NCBI GenBank assembly: GCA_002428485.1
Contig: DIWM01000011.1
Span: 70,469-134,468 of the forward strand
Direction: 5' to 3'
Length of the DNA: 64,000 bases
Origin: Deltaproteobacteria bacterium UBA6106
GTDB taxonomy: Bacteria; Desulfobacterota; Syntrophorhabdia; Syntrophorhabdales; Syntrophorhabdaceae
The notes beneath the pieces are model-generated. The model was not told the DNA's origin and made no database searches. It worked only from the letters and a program-made list of their open reading frames with translations. Every line of letters begins with the position of its first letter. The first letter of the stretch is position 1. Below are positions 32,332 through 41,561 of this stretch, one piece after another. The position numbers and the translations under genes are program-made.

Positions 32332-33297
32332 ATGGAACTGTCAGAAAATGAACTGATAAGAAAGCTGAGAAGGTTCGGCAGGGGGTCGGCCGCCATCATC
32401 CGCGGCATTGGCGACGACGGTGCCGTTGTTGATCTTCAACGGGGGCAGTATGTGCTGGTCCAGGATGCCCTGGTGGAACATGTACATTTTGAGTTTGCCT
32501 TCGCGAGCCCTTACGATGTGGGGAAAAAGGCCATATACGTCAACATATCCGATATCCTCTCCATGGGAGCAGAGCCCTTTTATTTTCTTGTCACCATAGG
32601 CGTACCGGAAAGATTGTCGTACAGAGATGTCCGGATGCTCTATAAAGGCATGGACAGGGCGGCACGGGAGTTTCACCTGTTCCTCCTCGGAGGCGACACG
32701 GTGGCGACCAAAGGGGATTTCTTCATTGATGTCTCCATGGTCGGCAAGGTGCTTGCCGGGAGATACTTTGGCAGGAACAAAGCAAAGAGAGGCGACCTGA
32801 TCGGAGTGACGGGGTATCTCGGCGAGAGCGCTTACGGGTTGCGCCTTCTGCAAAAAGGGTCAGCAGCACAGCCTGCCAACCGTTACGTTAAGAGATATCA
32901 AAGTCCGAGACCGCCCCTTGAGGTATGGAAGGAATTGGTAAAAAATGATATAACTGACGCAATGATGGATATCAGCGACGGCCTGATCATCGACCTCGAA
33001 AGAATGATGGCAGAAAGCAAAACGGGAGCGCACCTCTACCTCGAAGATATTCCCATGCCGTCTGTCCTGAAAAAACAGGGGCTCCAGGCGCTCGCACTTT
33101 CCGGCGGAGAAGATTACCAGTTCCTTTTCACGTTCCCCCGGAACAAAGCCTCTGACGTAGAAAAGATCCGCAAAAAAGGCCTTGCAATATCCGTCATCGG
33201 GGAGGTAGTAAAACAACGGGGCGTCAGGCTCTTCGACAAAAACGGGCAGCTCACGCTCAGCGCAAAAGGATACGAACATTTCGGAACCCCACAATGA
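32332..33297 (+). CDS. thiL: Thiamine-monophosphate kinase
   Basis: 321 residues of the PurM/AIR-synthetase-like kinase fold. It starts MELSENELIRKLRRFG, followed by GIGDDGAVV with metal Asp residues, VDISDGL-equivalent MMDISDGLIIDLERM, FLLGGDTVATKG and ALSGGEDYQFLFTFP. It phosphorylates thiamine monophosphate to the pyrophosphate, the last step of the pathway. ATG at 32332 matches family length; an upstream TTG-started frame adds 14 residues without support. No thiamine riboswitch was recognised upstream. It overlaps the next gene by 4 bases. Confidence 0.93.
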   Translation: MELSENELIRKLRRFGRGSAAIIRGIGDDGAVVDLQRGQYVLVQDALVEHVHFEFAFASPYDVGKKAIYVNISDILSMGAEPFYFLVTIGVPERLSYRDVRMLYKGMDRAAREFHLFLLGGDTVATKGDFFIDVSMVGKVLAGRYFGRNKAKRGDLIGVTGYLGESAYGLRLLQKGSAAQPANRYVKRYQSPRPPLEVWKELVKNDITDAMMDISDGLIIDLERMMAESKTGAHLYLEDIPMPSVLKKQGLQALALSGGEDYQFLFTFPRNKASDVEKIRKKGLAISVIGEVVKQRGVRLFDKNGQLTLSAKGYEHFGTPQ

Positions 33298-34256
33298 ACA
33301 AAGAAACCTTTGTCAAAGATATTACCCTGGGCCACGAGAGGATCAATGATTATTTCATCGTCATCAAAAAGGGTACCTACTCCACCAGGAACAACAAGAA
33401 ATTTATCGGCCTGAGCTTACGGGACAGGACCGGCTCGATCGAAGGAAAGATCTGGGAAGAAAAAGTTGACCGCTTAAAGGCCCGCTTCGAGGAAAACGAC
33501 CTCGTTTATGTTGAATCAAGGGTGGAGTCTTATCAGGGCAAACTACAGTTGATAGTGGAAAATGTAAAGAAAGAAGATGACTTGTTGCCCGAACATATGC
33601 GGGAGTTTTTCCCCGTCAGCGAGCATTCCGATGCTGATCTGCACAAAAATTATGAAGGCCTTATAAAAGAGATCCGTGATCCATACATACAATCCCTCTT
33701 CGGCGCGCTCAACAGCAGGGAGGATATAGTAAAAAAATTCTTTCTCTTTCCTGCTTCGATCGGTGTCCACCATACATACATCGGGGGGCTTATCGAACAT
33801 TCTCTGTCGGTAGCGGGGATGGGCAAAAAGGTTGCCGGCTGCGTCGGGGGAGATGTGGACCTGATCATAGCGGGCTGCCTTCTCCACGATATCGGCAAGA
33901 TCGAAGAGATGACGATCAGGGGCGGCTTTAAATATTCAGACAGGGGGAGGCTCCTCGGGCATATTACCCTCGGCGTCATGATGCTCGAGGAACTGGTCAA
34001 AGAAATTCCCGGTTTTCCCGATGCCACAGCCGACATACTCTCCCATATAATTATAAGTCATCACGGGGTTGAGGAATGGGGTTCGCCAAGGAAACCTATG
34101 TGCATCGAGGCCATTATGGTGCATTATCTCGATAACCTCGACGCGAAGGTCATGGGCGTCAGGGAGCATATGAAGGAAAGCATGGAAGATGAAAAATGGA
34201 CAGCATACCACCGGCTTTATGAATCAAAGTTTTATAAAACAACAGGGAACGGATAA
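33294..34256 (+). CDS. OB-fold plus HD-domain protein, YhaM-like 3'-5' exoribonuclease
   Basis: 320 residues: N-terminal OB nucleic-acid-binding domain (GTYSTRNNKKFIGLSLRDRT, then DLVYVESRVESYQGKLQLIV), then an HD domain with HHTYIGGLIEHSLSV, IAGCLLHDIGKIEEM and HIIISHHGVEEWG. This order is that of YhaM/CBF1 3'-5' exonucleases, which act on RNA and single-stranded DNA. ATG overlaps the thiL stop (ATGA), and the gene ends one base into rsmE, so translation is likely coupled along the run. Confidence 0.9.
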   Translation: MNKETFVKDITLGHERINDYFIVIKKGTYSTRNNKKFIGLSLRDRTGSIEGKIWEEKVDRLKARFEENDLVYVESRVESYQGKLQLIVENVKKEDDLLPEHMREFFPVSEHSDADLHKNYEGLIKEIRDPYIQSLFGALNSREDIVKKFFLFPASIGVHHTYIGGLIEHSLSVAGMGKKVAGCVGGDVDLIIAGCLLHDIGKIEEMTIRGGFKYSDRGRLLGHITLGVMMLEELVKEIPGFPDATADILSHIIISHHGVEEWGSPRKPMCIEAIMVHYLDNLDAKVMGVREHMKESMEDEKWTAYHRLYESKFYKTTGNG

Positions 34257-34993
34257 TGGAGATCAGAAGAGTTTTTGTTGACAAACTGAAGATGAAAAGC
34301 GGCATGGCGCTCCTGACGGGGCCAATGCATAAATATATCGTCAGCGTCCTGCGAAAGGCAAGCGGCGACCGGATCGACCTCATCGATGGGAAGGGATACC
34401 TCTACAGGTGTTTGATCAGCAGCATAAAAAGCAAAGAGCTCTACCTTCAGGTGCTGGATGTCGTTCATCGCCCTGAGGACAAAAGGCCAAAAGTCACTCT
34501 CTGCGTCAGCCCCATTAAAGGGCCCAGGATGGACTGGCTTATCGAAAAGGCCACAGAGCTTGGTGTTGGGAGGATCCTCCCCACCATCTTTACAAGGACG
34601 ATCGTCAGGTTCGATGACAAGGATAAGAGCAAGTGTGAGCGCTGGAAGAGGATTACCGTTGAAGCCTCCCGCCAGTCAGGCAGATTTACCGTCCCCGAAG
34701 TGATCGAGCCGACACCGCTGCGGGGCATTATGCCGTGGGTTCAGAACATCAAGGCCCGCTGGACCCTTTACGAAAAAGAGAAGCACACCATGATGAAAGA
34801 CGTTCTCTCTTCCGGGGTGGGAGGGGAGATATGTGTGGTGATAGGCCCTGAAGGCGGTATTGATGAGCCCGAGGTAGCGTGGCTGAAAGAAAATGGTTTC
34901 GTAACCTGTACGCTCGGTGAAAACATCTTCAGGACCGAAACGACACCGCTGATCGTACTCTCTGTCATCCTCTATGAATACAGCAGGAAATGA
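34256..34993 (+). CDS. rsmE: 16S rRNA m3U1498 methyltransferase RsmE
   Basis: 245 residues of the SPOUT superfamily. Family motifs: MHKYIVSVLRKASGDRIDLI, PIKGPRMDWLIEKATELGVG, EASRQSGRFTVPEV, VVIGPEGGIDEPEV and LGENIFRTETTPL in the knot. The enzyme methylates N3 of U1498 in 16S rRNA using S-adenosylmethionine. It overlaps the preceding HD-protein gene by one base and belongs to the same run. Confidence 0.95.
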   Translation: MEIRRVFVDKLKMKSGMALLTGPMHKYIVSVLRKASGDRIDLIDGKGYLYRCLISSIKSKELYLQVLDVVHRPEDKRPKVTLCVSPIKGPRMDWLIEKATELGVGRILPTIFTRTIVRFDDKDKSKCERWKRITVEASRQSGRFTVPEVIEPTPLRGIMPWVQNIKARWTLYEKEKHTMMKDVLSSGVGGEICVVIGPEGGIDEPEVAWLKENGFVTCTLGENIFRTETTPLIVLSVILYEYSRK

Positions 34994-35014
34994 CGGGGGG
35001 ACGGGGGAGGAATT

Positions 35015-35653
35015 ATGGGAAAGCACGGTAGAATAGGATGCGGCTGCCTCATTTTTATATTGATTGTATGTATCGTAATTGCCGGAGTCTTTATACATCC
35101 GCTTTCGTTAAAGATGATAGGGAAGCAGTTCAGGTATGAGGACAAGATTGTCCAGGCAGATATTATATTCGTTCCGCGGTTCATTGAGGACAAGGGCGGG
35201 GAACTGTACGCGGAATCTTTCAGGGAGTACTGGGCAGGGAACGGCAAGACGATCTTTGTGGAAGAGGACAAGATGTTCGGCGTCAGCCTTACCGATCTTA
35301 TACAGAAGATGGCAAAGGCAAGGGGGATCGGGGAGAACGTCTTGAAAGGTCTCGAAACAGACGGGGAAGAAGTTCTCAAGGCGGCAAAGACAAAGGAAAG
35401 GTTTGCCGGAATGGGATATAAAAAGGTTATTGTTGTCGTGCCGGAATATGCTTCACGGCGGTTCCATCTCCTTTATGGTTCGCCACAGGGAGATGCGAAG
35501 ACCACATATATGATAAAACCCGTGGCCGTCACATTTTTTAATATGGACAGGTGGTGGAAAGAAAGCATCTCGAGGCTGATAGTGACAAGGGAGCTCTATA
35601 ACATAGGGTTTTATTATTTTGCACGCTTTAAATACGGAGAGTCAAAACAGTAG
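35015..35653 (+). CDS. Membrane-anchored DUF218 (YdcF/SanA)-like protein, divergent
   Basis: 212 residues: one N-terminal membrane segment (about 10-28) then a soluble domain. The order ADIIFVPRF, YAESFREYWAGNGKTIFVEE, TDGEEVLKAAKTKERFAGMG and YKKVIVVVPEYASRRFHLLY follows the DUF218 fold (ElyC/SanA/YdcF), where the last block is usually VTSxxHxxRA. The usual first glycine-rich loop is missing, so catalysis in the family sense is doubtful. GGAGG lies upstream. It follows rsmE by 21 bases, probably in the same operon. Confidence 0.6.
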   Translation: MGKHGRIGCGCLIFILIVCIVIAGVFIHPLSLKMIGKQFRYEDKIVQADIIFVPRFIEDKGGELYAESFREYWAGNGKTIFVEEDKMFGVSLTDLIQKMAKARGIGENVLKGLETDGEEVLKAAKTKERFAGMGYKKVIVVVPEYASRRFHLLYGSPQGDAKTTYMIKPVAVTFFNMDRWWKESISRLIVTRELYNIGFYYFARFKYGESKQ

Positions 35654-35685
35654 GTCTCTGCACTCCGCACATTCCGCGGTGTATT

Positions 35686-36747
35686 ATGGATGAACAAACT
35701 GCCTGTATAGCTCTTTCAAGGATCAAAGGCCTCAATAACTTCCAGAGGCGTGAGATAGCCGCTGCATGCGAAGAGATAGGCCCTCTCTTTGAAGGAAAAA
35801 CAAAACATTACAATAACGACTTAATGGCGCCCATACTGTCTTTTCGAGACTGGGAAGGGATAGCGGGCGATCTGAAGGCGCTTGAAAAAACAGGGGCCAA
35901 CGTGCTCACCATCAAAGACAAGGAGTACCCGCAGCTATTAAGGAACATCCCGGATGCCCCTGTAGTCCTCTACAGGAAAGGTTCTCTCCCCAAGGGAACA
36001 AATGCGCTGGCGATAGTAGGTTCAAGAAAGGCGAGCTTTGAAGGAATGAACCTTGCTGAAAAGATAGCGGAAACCCTGTCCGCCGCCGGCATTACTATCG
36101 TAAGCGGCCTCGCACGCGGCATTGATTCCGCGGCCCACAAAGGGGCCTTAAAGGGCGAAGGGAAAACGATCGGCGTTCTCGGTTGCGGCATTGACATATG
36201 TTATCCTGCGGAAAACAAAAAACTCTTCGAAAGGATGGGTGATGAGGCCGCGGTTCTCACAGAGTACATGCCCGGCGAGCGGCCGCTTCAGTTCCATTTT
36301 CCGGAACGGAACAGGATCATTGCGGGTCTCGCAAAGGGTGTCCTTGTCATCGAGGCCTCACAGAGAAGCGGCTCTTTGATCACGGCGCGGCTTGGCCTTG
36401 AATATGGCAGAGAAGTAATGGCAATCCCGGGAAGCGTCTTCAACGAGGAGTACCGCGGAGCGAACATGCTCATCAAAGAAGGGGCAAGGCTCGTTGACGG
36501 TATAGGGGATATTATAGCGACATGTTTCCCCGGGGTCGCTCTCGCCCGAAAAGAAAATGTTGAACTTGACGGCAATGAGAAGTATATATATGCTCTTGTT
36601 GGCTTCCAAAAGGTCCACATCGACGAGGTTATTGAAAAAAGCAAAATGGAAGCAAAACAGGTCATGGCGGTATTAACAAGGCTTGAAATGAAAGAGACTA
36701 TCAGGCAATTGCCTGGAGGATTCTATATAAAAGCAGCTCATGGCTGA
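35686..36747 (+). CDS. dprA: DNA processing protein DprA
   Basis: 353 residues: an N-terminal SAM/HhH-like region (about 1-70), the Rossmann-like DprA core (LAIVGSRKASFEGMNLAEKI; TIVSGLARGIDSAAHKGALK; IGVLGCGIDICYPAEN; RNRIIAGLAKGVLVIEAS; GSLITARLGLEYGREVMAIP) and a C-terminal winged-helix region. It loads RecA on incoming single-stranded DNA in transformation. The last residues, AAHG and stop, are encoded by the left arm of the word-repeat element at 36735-36840, so the native C-terminus may have been slightly altered. Confidence 0.93.
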   Translation: MDEQTACIALSRIKGLNNFQRREIAAACEEIGPLFEGKTKHYNNDLMAPILSFRDWEGIAGDLKALEKTGANVLTIKDKEYPQLLRNIPDAPVVLYRKGSLPKGTNALAIVGSRKASFEGMNLAEKIAETLSAAGITIVSGLARGIDSAAHKGALKGEGKTIGVLGCGIDICYPAENKKLFERMGDEAAVLTEYMPGERPLQFHFPERNRIIAGLAKGVLVIEASQRSGSLITARLGLEYGREVMAIPGSVFNEEYRGANMLIKEGARLVDGIGDIIATCFPGVALARKENVELDGNEKYIYALVGFQKVHIDEVIEKSKMEAKQVMAVLTRLEMKETIRQLPGGFYIKAAHG

Positions 36748-36840
36748 TAGCTCATAGCTGATAGCAAAACCATAGCAGATAGTATAGAAAAATTCTTGTA
36801 TTTGTATTTGCCATGAGCTATCGGCTATGAGCCATGAGCT
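36735..36840. repeat. Word-repeat palindrome between dprA and topA
   Basis: Inverted 33-base arms at 36735-36767 and 36808-36840 (28 of 33 positions complementary) made of AGCTCATGGCTGATAGC-type words, with a 40-base A+T-rich centre. It contains the dprA stop codon and ends 17 bases before the topA start. Confidence 0.8.
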
Positions 36841-36857
36841 ACGTTGGGAGAGGTTGG

Positions 36858-39068
36858 ATGGATAAATCATTATTGATTGTTGAGTCACCGACAAAGGTGA
36901 AGACACTTTCGAAATTTCTTGGAAAAGATTATGTCATCAAGGCGACTGTCGGTCATATCAAAGATCTGCCGAAAAGCAAGCTCGGCGTCGATACAGAAAA
37001 GGATTTTACGCCGCAATTCCTTGTCCTGAAAGGAAAATCGAAGATCGTTAACGAGATCAAAAAGCTGGGCAAAGAGGTCGACAGGATATATATCGGCTCT
37101 GATCCCGACAGGGAAGGCGAGGCCATCGCATTCCACGTGGCGGAGATCTTCGGCAAGAACAAAGAGGTTGAGAGGGTCCTCTTTCATGAGATCACAAAAA
37201 AGGGCGTCCTCGACGCTATGCAAAACCCCACCAGGCTTGACCAGGCAAAATATAATGCCCAGAAGGCAAGGCGTATCCTTGACAGGCTCGTCGGTTATAA
37301 AATAAGCCCGCTCCTGTGGGAAAAGGTCAGCTACGGACTCTCTGCGGGAAGGGTACAGTCTGTCGCGTTGAGGCTCGTCTGTGACAGGGAAGAAGAGGTT
37401 GATGCCTTTGTTAAAGAGGAATACTGGGTCATCGATGTGGAACTTGAACTGCCGTCGGGTGAACGATTTACCGCTACCCTCGAAAAAAAGAACGGCGAGA
37501 AGATAAGGATACCGTCCGAAGAAGAAGCAAAAAATATCAGCGATGTATTGCAGGGCAAGGAATTCGTTATAGATAATATCGAAGAAAAGGAAAAAAAGGT
37601 TTTTCCGCAGCCTTCCTTCATTACAAGCAGGATGCAGCAGGAGGCATCGGGGAAGCTGCGTTTCTCACCAAAAAAGACAATGATGCTGGCACAAAAACTT
37701 TATGAAGGGATCGATGTCGGCGAGGAAGGCCCGACGGGCCTTATCACATATATGAGGACAGATTCCGTACGGATCTCCAACGAAGCGGTATTTGCGGCAA
37801 GGCACTACATAGAAGGCAGCTTCGGCAAAACCTACCTGCCGGCAAAACCGCATTTTTTTAAAAATAAGAAGACCGCGCAGGACGCCCATGAAGCAATACG
37901 CCCTACCCTGGTCCACCTTACCCCCGACAGGGTAAAGCCGTACCTCGAAAAGGACCTTTTTTTGCTCTATGACCTCATATGGAAAAGGTTCGTCGCCTCG
38001 CAAATGGAACAAAAAATGGTGAAGACAAAGGCCATCGATATCAAGGCCGCTGATTTCACCTTAGTTGCCCGCGGCTCCGAGGTCCTCTTTGACGGGTTTA
38101 CAAGGATCTACGAAGAGGAAGGCGACGATAACGGCGAGGACAAGGCAAGGCTTCCTGAGGTGATGGCAGGCCAGAGGCTCTCGCTTGTAAGCATACTGCC
38201 GGAACAGCGCTTCACAAGTCCGCCGCCGCGGTATACCGAGGCCTCTCTGATCCGGACCCTCGAAATGAAAGGGATCGGGCGCCCCTCGACATACGCGACG
38301 ATCGTCACGACCGTCCAGGATAGAAGCTATGTCAGGAAAGAGAAGATGAAGCTCTTTCCCACTTCTCTGGGCAAAACGATCAACAAGCTTCTAAAGGAGT
38401 TTTTTCCCCTCGTCCTTGATATCGGCTTTACCGCAACGATGGAAGAGATACTCGACCTCATAGAAGACGGAAAAAAGGACTGGGTGAAACAGCTGCAAAG
38501 GTTCAATACTGCCTTTGAGAAAGAGCTCAATTCCGCAAAAGAGGGGATGGTAAGCCTTAAGAAAGAAGAACGTGAGACCGATATCGTCTGCGACAAATGC
38601 GGGAAGAAGATGCTTCTCAGGTGGAGCAAAAACGGGGAGTATCTCGTGTGCAGCGGAAAGCCTGAATGCAAGAACAAGAAGAATGTCCGGACAGAAGAGG
38701 ATGGAACAATAGCGGTTGCCGAGGAAGAAGTGAAAGGAACGTGCAGCGAATGCGGCGGGAATCTTATTGAAAAAAAGGGGAAATTCGGAAGGTTCCTGGC
38801 ATGCAGCAACTATCCGGCCTGCAAGCACACCGAGCCCTATTCCCTCGGGTTCGACTGTCCCGAGGAGGGCTGTACCGGAAAACTTGTAGAAAGGATTTCA
38901 AAGAAAAAGAAACGGTTTACAGCCTGTTCGCGCTACCCTGACTGTACTTTCGCGACCAACAGGGACCCTGCCGAGGGACCATGTCCCTCCTGCGGAGCTC
39001 CCACGCTCTTTACCTATAGAACCAGACCCCTTTGCCTCCGTAAGGGCTGCGGATGGAAATCAAAATAA
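36858..39068 (+). CDS. topA: DNA topoisomerase I
   Basis: 736 residues. TOPRIM domain first (LLIVESPTKVKTLSKFLG; SDPDREGEAIAFHVAE), then the type IA core with the catalytic Tyr in TGLITYMRTDSVRIS and the block ASLIRTLEMKGIGRPSTYA. Three to four C-terminal zinc ribbons follow (CDKCGKKMLLRW; CSECGGNLIEK; CPEEGCTGKLVE; CPSCGAPTLFTY). It relaxes negative supercoils. ATG at 36858 with GGGAGAGG upstream is preferred over 36834, which lies in the repeat arm. It overlaps trmFO by 16 bases. Confidence 0.96.
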   Translation: MDKSLLIVESPTKVKTLSKFLGKDYVIKATVGHIKDLPKSKLGVDTEKDFTPQFLVLKGKSKIVNEIKKLGKEVDRIYIGSDPDREGEAIAFHVAEIFGKNKEVERVLFHEITKKGVLDAMQNPTRLDQAKYNAQKARRILDRLVGYKISPLLWEKVSYGLSAGRVQSVALRLVCDREEEVDAFVKEEYWVIDVELELPSGERFTATLEKKNGEKIRIPSEEEAKNISDVLQGKEFVIDNIEEKEKKVFPQPSFITSRMQQEASGKLRFSPKKTMMLAQKLYEGIDVGEEGPTGLITYMRTDSVRISNEAVFAARHYIEGSFGKTYLPAKPHFFKNKKTAQDAHEAIRPTLVHLTPDRVKPYLEKDLFLLYDLIWKRFVASQMEQKMVKTKAIDIKAADFTLVARGSEVLFDGFTRIYEEEGDDNGEDKARLPEVMAGQRLSLVSILPEQRFTSPPPRYTEASLIRTLEMKGIGRPSTYATIVTTVQDRSYVRKEKMKLFPTSLGKTINKLLKEFFPLVLDIGFTATMEEILDLIEDGKKDWVKQLQRFNTAFEKELNSAKEGMVSLKKEERETDIVCDKCGKKMLLRWSKNGEYLVCSGKPECKNKKNVRTEEDGTIAVAEEEVKGTCSECGGNLIEKKGKFGRFLACSNYPACKHTEPYSLGFDCPEEGCTGKLVERISKKKKRFTACSRYPDCTFATNRDPAEGPCPSCGAPTLFTYRTRPLCLRKGCGWKSK

Positions 39069-40351
39069 TCGGCGGTGGTTTAGCCGGCGCTGAAGCTGCC
39101 TACCAGATAGCGCACAGAGGCGGGGATGTCGTCCTCTACGAGATGAGGCCGTCGGCCTTTACTCCTGCCCATAAAACCTCCTATCTCTCGGAGCTCGTCT
39201 GCAGCAATTCCTTGAAATCGAAAGAACTTACCAATGCCCACGGGCTTCTGAAAGAGGAGCTGAGAAGGCTTGATTCCATCGTGATAGGCGTTGCCGATGA
39301 GACATCGATACCGGGCGGCAAGGCCCTTGTTGTCGATAGGGAAGTATTTGCCGGGAGGATAACCAGAGAGATCGAATCGAACCCCCGCATAACTGTCCTG
39401 AGAAAGGAGATGCTGGACATCCCTAAGGGAGTTGTGATCATTGCAACGGGGCCGCTCACGAGCAATGGTCTCACAGAGAGCATAAAGACGAGAACGGGCG
39501 TTCATAACCTCTATTTTTTTGACGCTATTTCTCCTATTATCGATGGCGATTCCATCGGCATGGACAAGGCGTTTTTTGGTTCGAGATACCTGAAAGACGA
39601 CAATGACTACCTGAACTGCCCTCTCACGCAGGAAGAGTATGATACATTCTATGAAGCGCTGACACATGCCGGCAGAGTCGATCTCAAAGACTTTGAGGAC
39701 GTTCCTTACTTCGAGGGTTGTTTGCCCATCGAGGTCATGGCAGAGAGGGGAAAAAAGACCCTTCTTTACGGACCGATGAAGCCTGTAGGACTCAATGACC
39801 AACGGGGCGGGGGCAACCCATACGCGGTGATCCAGTTGAGGCGGGAGAACGAAGAAGGTTCGATGTACAATATGGTCGGTTTCCAGACAAAGCTCAAGTA
39901 TCAGGAACAGGAGAGGGTCTTTCGCCTCATCCCGGCGCTTCGGAATGCTGTATTTTTACGATACGGGAGCATCCACAGAAACACTTACATTAATGCCCCG
40001 GAGTTGTTAAACGAGAAGCTTCAGCTCAAAGATGACGAACGGGTCTTGTTCGCGGGGCAGATTACGGGAGTGGAAGGCTATGTAGAATCTGCTGCCACAG
40101 GTCTTGTTGCGGGGCTGTCCGCGCACGCGGCATTAACAGGTCGCCCATTTGTCCCTCCCCCTGATGACACATGTATCGGTTCGCTTTTGCGCTACCTGAC
40201 GACAAAAACAGCCAATTTTCAACCAATGAATATCAACTTTGGCCTTCTTAAGGGTTATAATAAGAAGCATAAGGAAAAGGCGATAGCGCGGGCGCTGGAA
40301 TCGATAGAGAAATGGGGAGAAGCAGTAAATCAGCTCATGGCTCATAGCTGA
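39053..40351 (+). CDS. trmFO: Methylenetetrahydrofolate-tRNA (uracil-5-)-methyltransferase TrmFO
   Basis: 432 residues of the GidA-related flavoprotein family. FAD-binding loop IGGGLAGAEAAYQIAHRG; family blocks YEMRPSAFTPAHKT, LSELVCSNSLKSKEL, FEGCLPIEVMAERG and GQITGVEGYVESAATGL. It makes m5U54 in tRNA with folate rather than SAM as carbon donor. The topA-trmFO order is common. The final residues LMAHS and the stop are encoded by word-repeat DNA (CAGCTCATGGCTCATAGCTG). Confidence 0.95.
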   Translation: MEIKIIGGGLAGAEAAYQIAHRGGDVVLYEMRPSAFTPAHKTSYLSELVCSNSLKSKELTNAHGLLKEELRRLDSIVIGVADETSIPGGKALVVDREVFAGRITREIESNPRITVLRKEMLDIPKGVVIIATGPLTSNGLTESIKTRTGVHNLYFFDAISPIIDGDSIGMDKAFFGSRYLKDDNDYLNCPLTQEEYDTFYEALTHAGRVDLKDFEDVPYFEGCLPIEVMAERGKKTLLYGPMKPVGLNDQRGGGNPYAVIQLRRENEEGSMYNMVGFQTKLKYQEQERVFRLIPALRNAVFLRYGSIHRNTYINAPELLNEKLQLKDDERVLFAGQITGVEGYVESAATGLVAGLSAHAALTGRPFVPPPDDTCIGSLLRYLTTKTANFQPMNINFGLLKGYNKKHKEKAIARALESIEKWGEAVNQLMAHS

Positions 40352-40400
40352 GGCGTCGATCATCGATAATCGGGTTTGCTATGAGCTAACAGCCCTGAAC
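40331..40400. repeat. Short word-repeat palindrome between trmFO and bioB
   Basis: CAGCTCATGGCTCATAGC on the left and GCTATGAGCTAACAGCC on the right, inverted, with a 25-base centre containing the small palindrome ATCATCGATAAT-like core. It supplies the trmFO stop codon. Confidence 0.65.
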
Positions 40401-40415
40401 TAACTTGGAGGTTTT

Positions 40416-41411
40416 ATGGATTCTGCGATCGAAAAACTGAAAAAGAAGGCTATTGACAAGAAGGGGATTAATGCAGCCGATGCAAAAAAGCTTTATGAGA
40501 TCGGCACTGTCAAACCCTTCCTTCTCATGGCGCACGCGAATGAGATCCGGGAACATTTTAAAGGGAAGATGATCAACCTCTGCAGTATCATCAATGCAAA
40601 GTCCGGAGTATGCCCTGAAAACTGCAGGTTCTGTGCGCAATCGGCACATTACCACACGGATGCGCCAATATACCCCCTTATAGCCACAGGGGAGATCGTT
40701 GAACAGGCCCGTATGGCCCGGGAAGCCGGCGTCCACCTCTTTAGTATCGTAACAAGCGGAACGCGCATATCGGACAACAAGGAATGGCAGGTGATCTATG
40801 GGGCTGTCGAAGGCATCAACAACCTGGGGATCCGGTCATGTGCCTCGCTCGGGATGCTCGACGAAGGGATGGCAACCGGCCTTGCCAAGGCCGGTTTATT
40901 CAGGTACCACCATAACCTTGAGACAGCCCGGAGCTTTTTTGATAACATCTGTACAACACATGACTACGAGGAGGATATTCATACCTTGCGCATAGCAAAG
41001 CATGCAGGCCTCTCTGTCTGCTCGGGGGGCATTATGGGCCTCGGAGAGAATATGATGCACCGCATCGAGCTTGCAATAACGCTTAAGGAAGCCGGTGTGG
41101 ATTCTGTACCTATCAATATCCTCAACCCCATAGTCGGAACCCCTCTCCAGAATGCCCCGGCGCTTACCCCGACCGAGATCCTCCTTACCGTTGCGATCTT
41201 CAGGTTTATCCTCCCCGATAAGGATATCAGGCTCTGCGGCGGCAAAGAGAAAAACCTGCGGCAGCTTCTGCCTCTCAGTATCATCGCGGGCTGCAATTCG
41301 CTGATGACCGGCAATTACCTCACTACCCTCGGCAGGGATACGATACAGGACATAGAGATGATCCGGGATATGGGACTCGAAGTGCTTGAACCCGTGAGGC
41401 GTGAATCGTAA
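40416..41411 (+). CDS. bioB: Biotin synthase
   Basis: 331 residues, a radical-SAM TIM barrel. The SAM-cluster motif is CPENCRFCAQSAHY (CxxxCxxC) at about 68-81. Other blocks are RSCASLGMLDEGMATGLAKA, YHHNLETARSFFDNIC, VCSGGIMGLGE and the Arg/Cys-bearing IRLCGGKEKNL. It inserts sulfur into dethiobiotin. GGAGG precedes the ATG. No other bio gene or BirA-type operator is seen nearby. The last five residues (VRRES) and stop are formed by the left terminal repeat of the element at 41393-41540. Confidence 0.95.
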   Translation: MDSAIEKLKKKAIDKKGINAADAKKLYEIGTVKPFLLMAHANEIREHFKGKMINLCSIINAKSGVCPENCRFCAQSAHYHTDAPIYPLIATGEIVEQARMAREAGVHLFSIVTSGTRISDNKEWQVIYGAVEGINNLGIRSCASLGMLDEGMATGLAKAGLFRYHHNLETARSFFDNICTTHDYEEDIHTLRIAKHAGLSVCSGGIMGLGENMMHRIELAITLKEAGVDSVPINILNPIVGTPLQNAPALTPTEILLTVAIFRFILPDKDIRLCGGKEKNLRQLLPLSIIAGCNSLMTGNYLTTLGRDTIQDIEMIRDMGLEVLEPVRRES

Positions 41412-41540
41412 GTCGTAAGGGGGAACTGCAGCTAAGAGCTGAAAACTGAGAGCAAAGAGCCCGGTGCACGATATACGATTACGATATACGGTTTTCTGTA
41501 CGGTAGTAGTCCCCTTACGCCTTACGATTCACGCCTCACG
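41393..41540. mobile_element. MITE-like element, copy A (bioB/pilC)
   Basis: 148 bases with terminal inverted repeats of 30 bases (41393-41422 and 41511-41540) that differ at one position. The arms are built from CGTGAGGCGTGAATCGTAAG-type words; the 88-base centre carries a CTGCAG core and CGATATACG words. It is the reverse-complement homologue of the element at 46466-46606. It lies between convergent genes and includes the bioB stop. Confidence 0.75.
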
Positions 41541-41561
41541 ACTTACGGGTTTTTGATCTTC

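Noticed and set aside
40352..40415. BirA operator before bioB
   Set aside because: The 64-base spacer holds word-repeat arms rather than a TTGTAAACC-type dyad.
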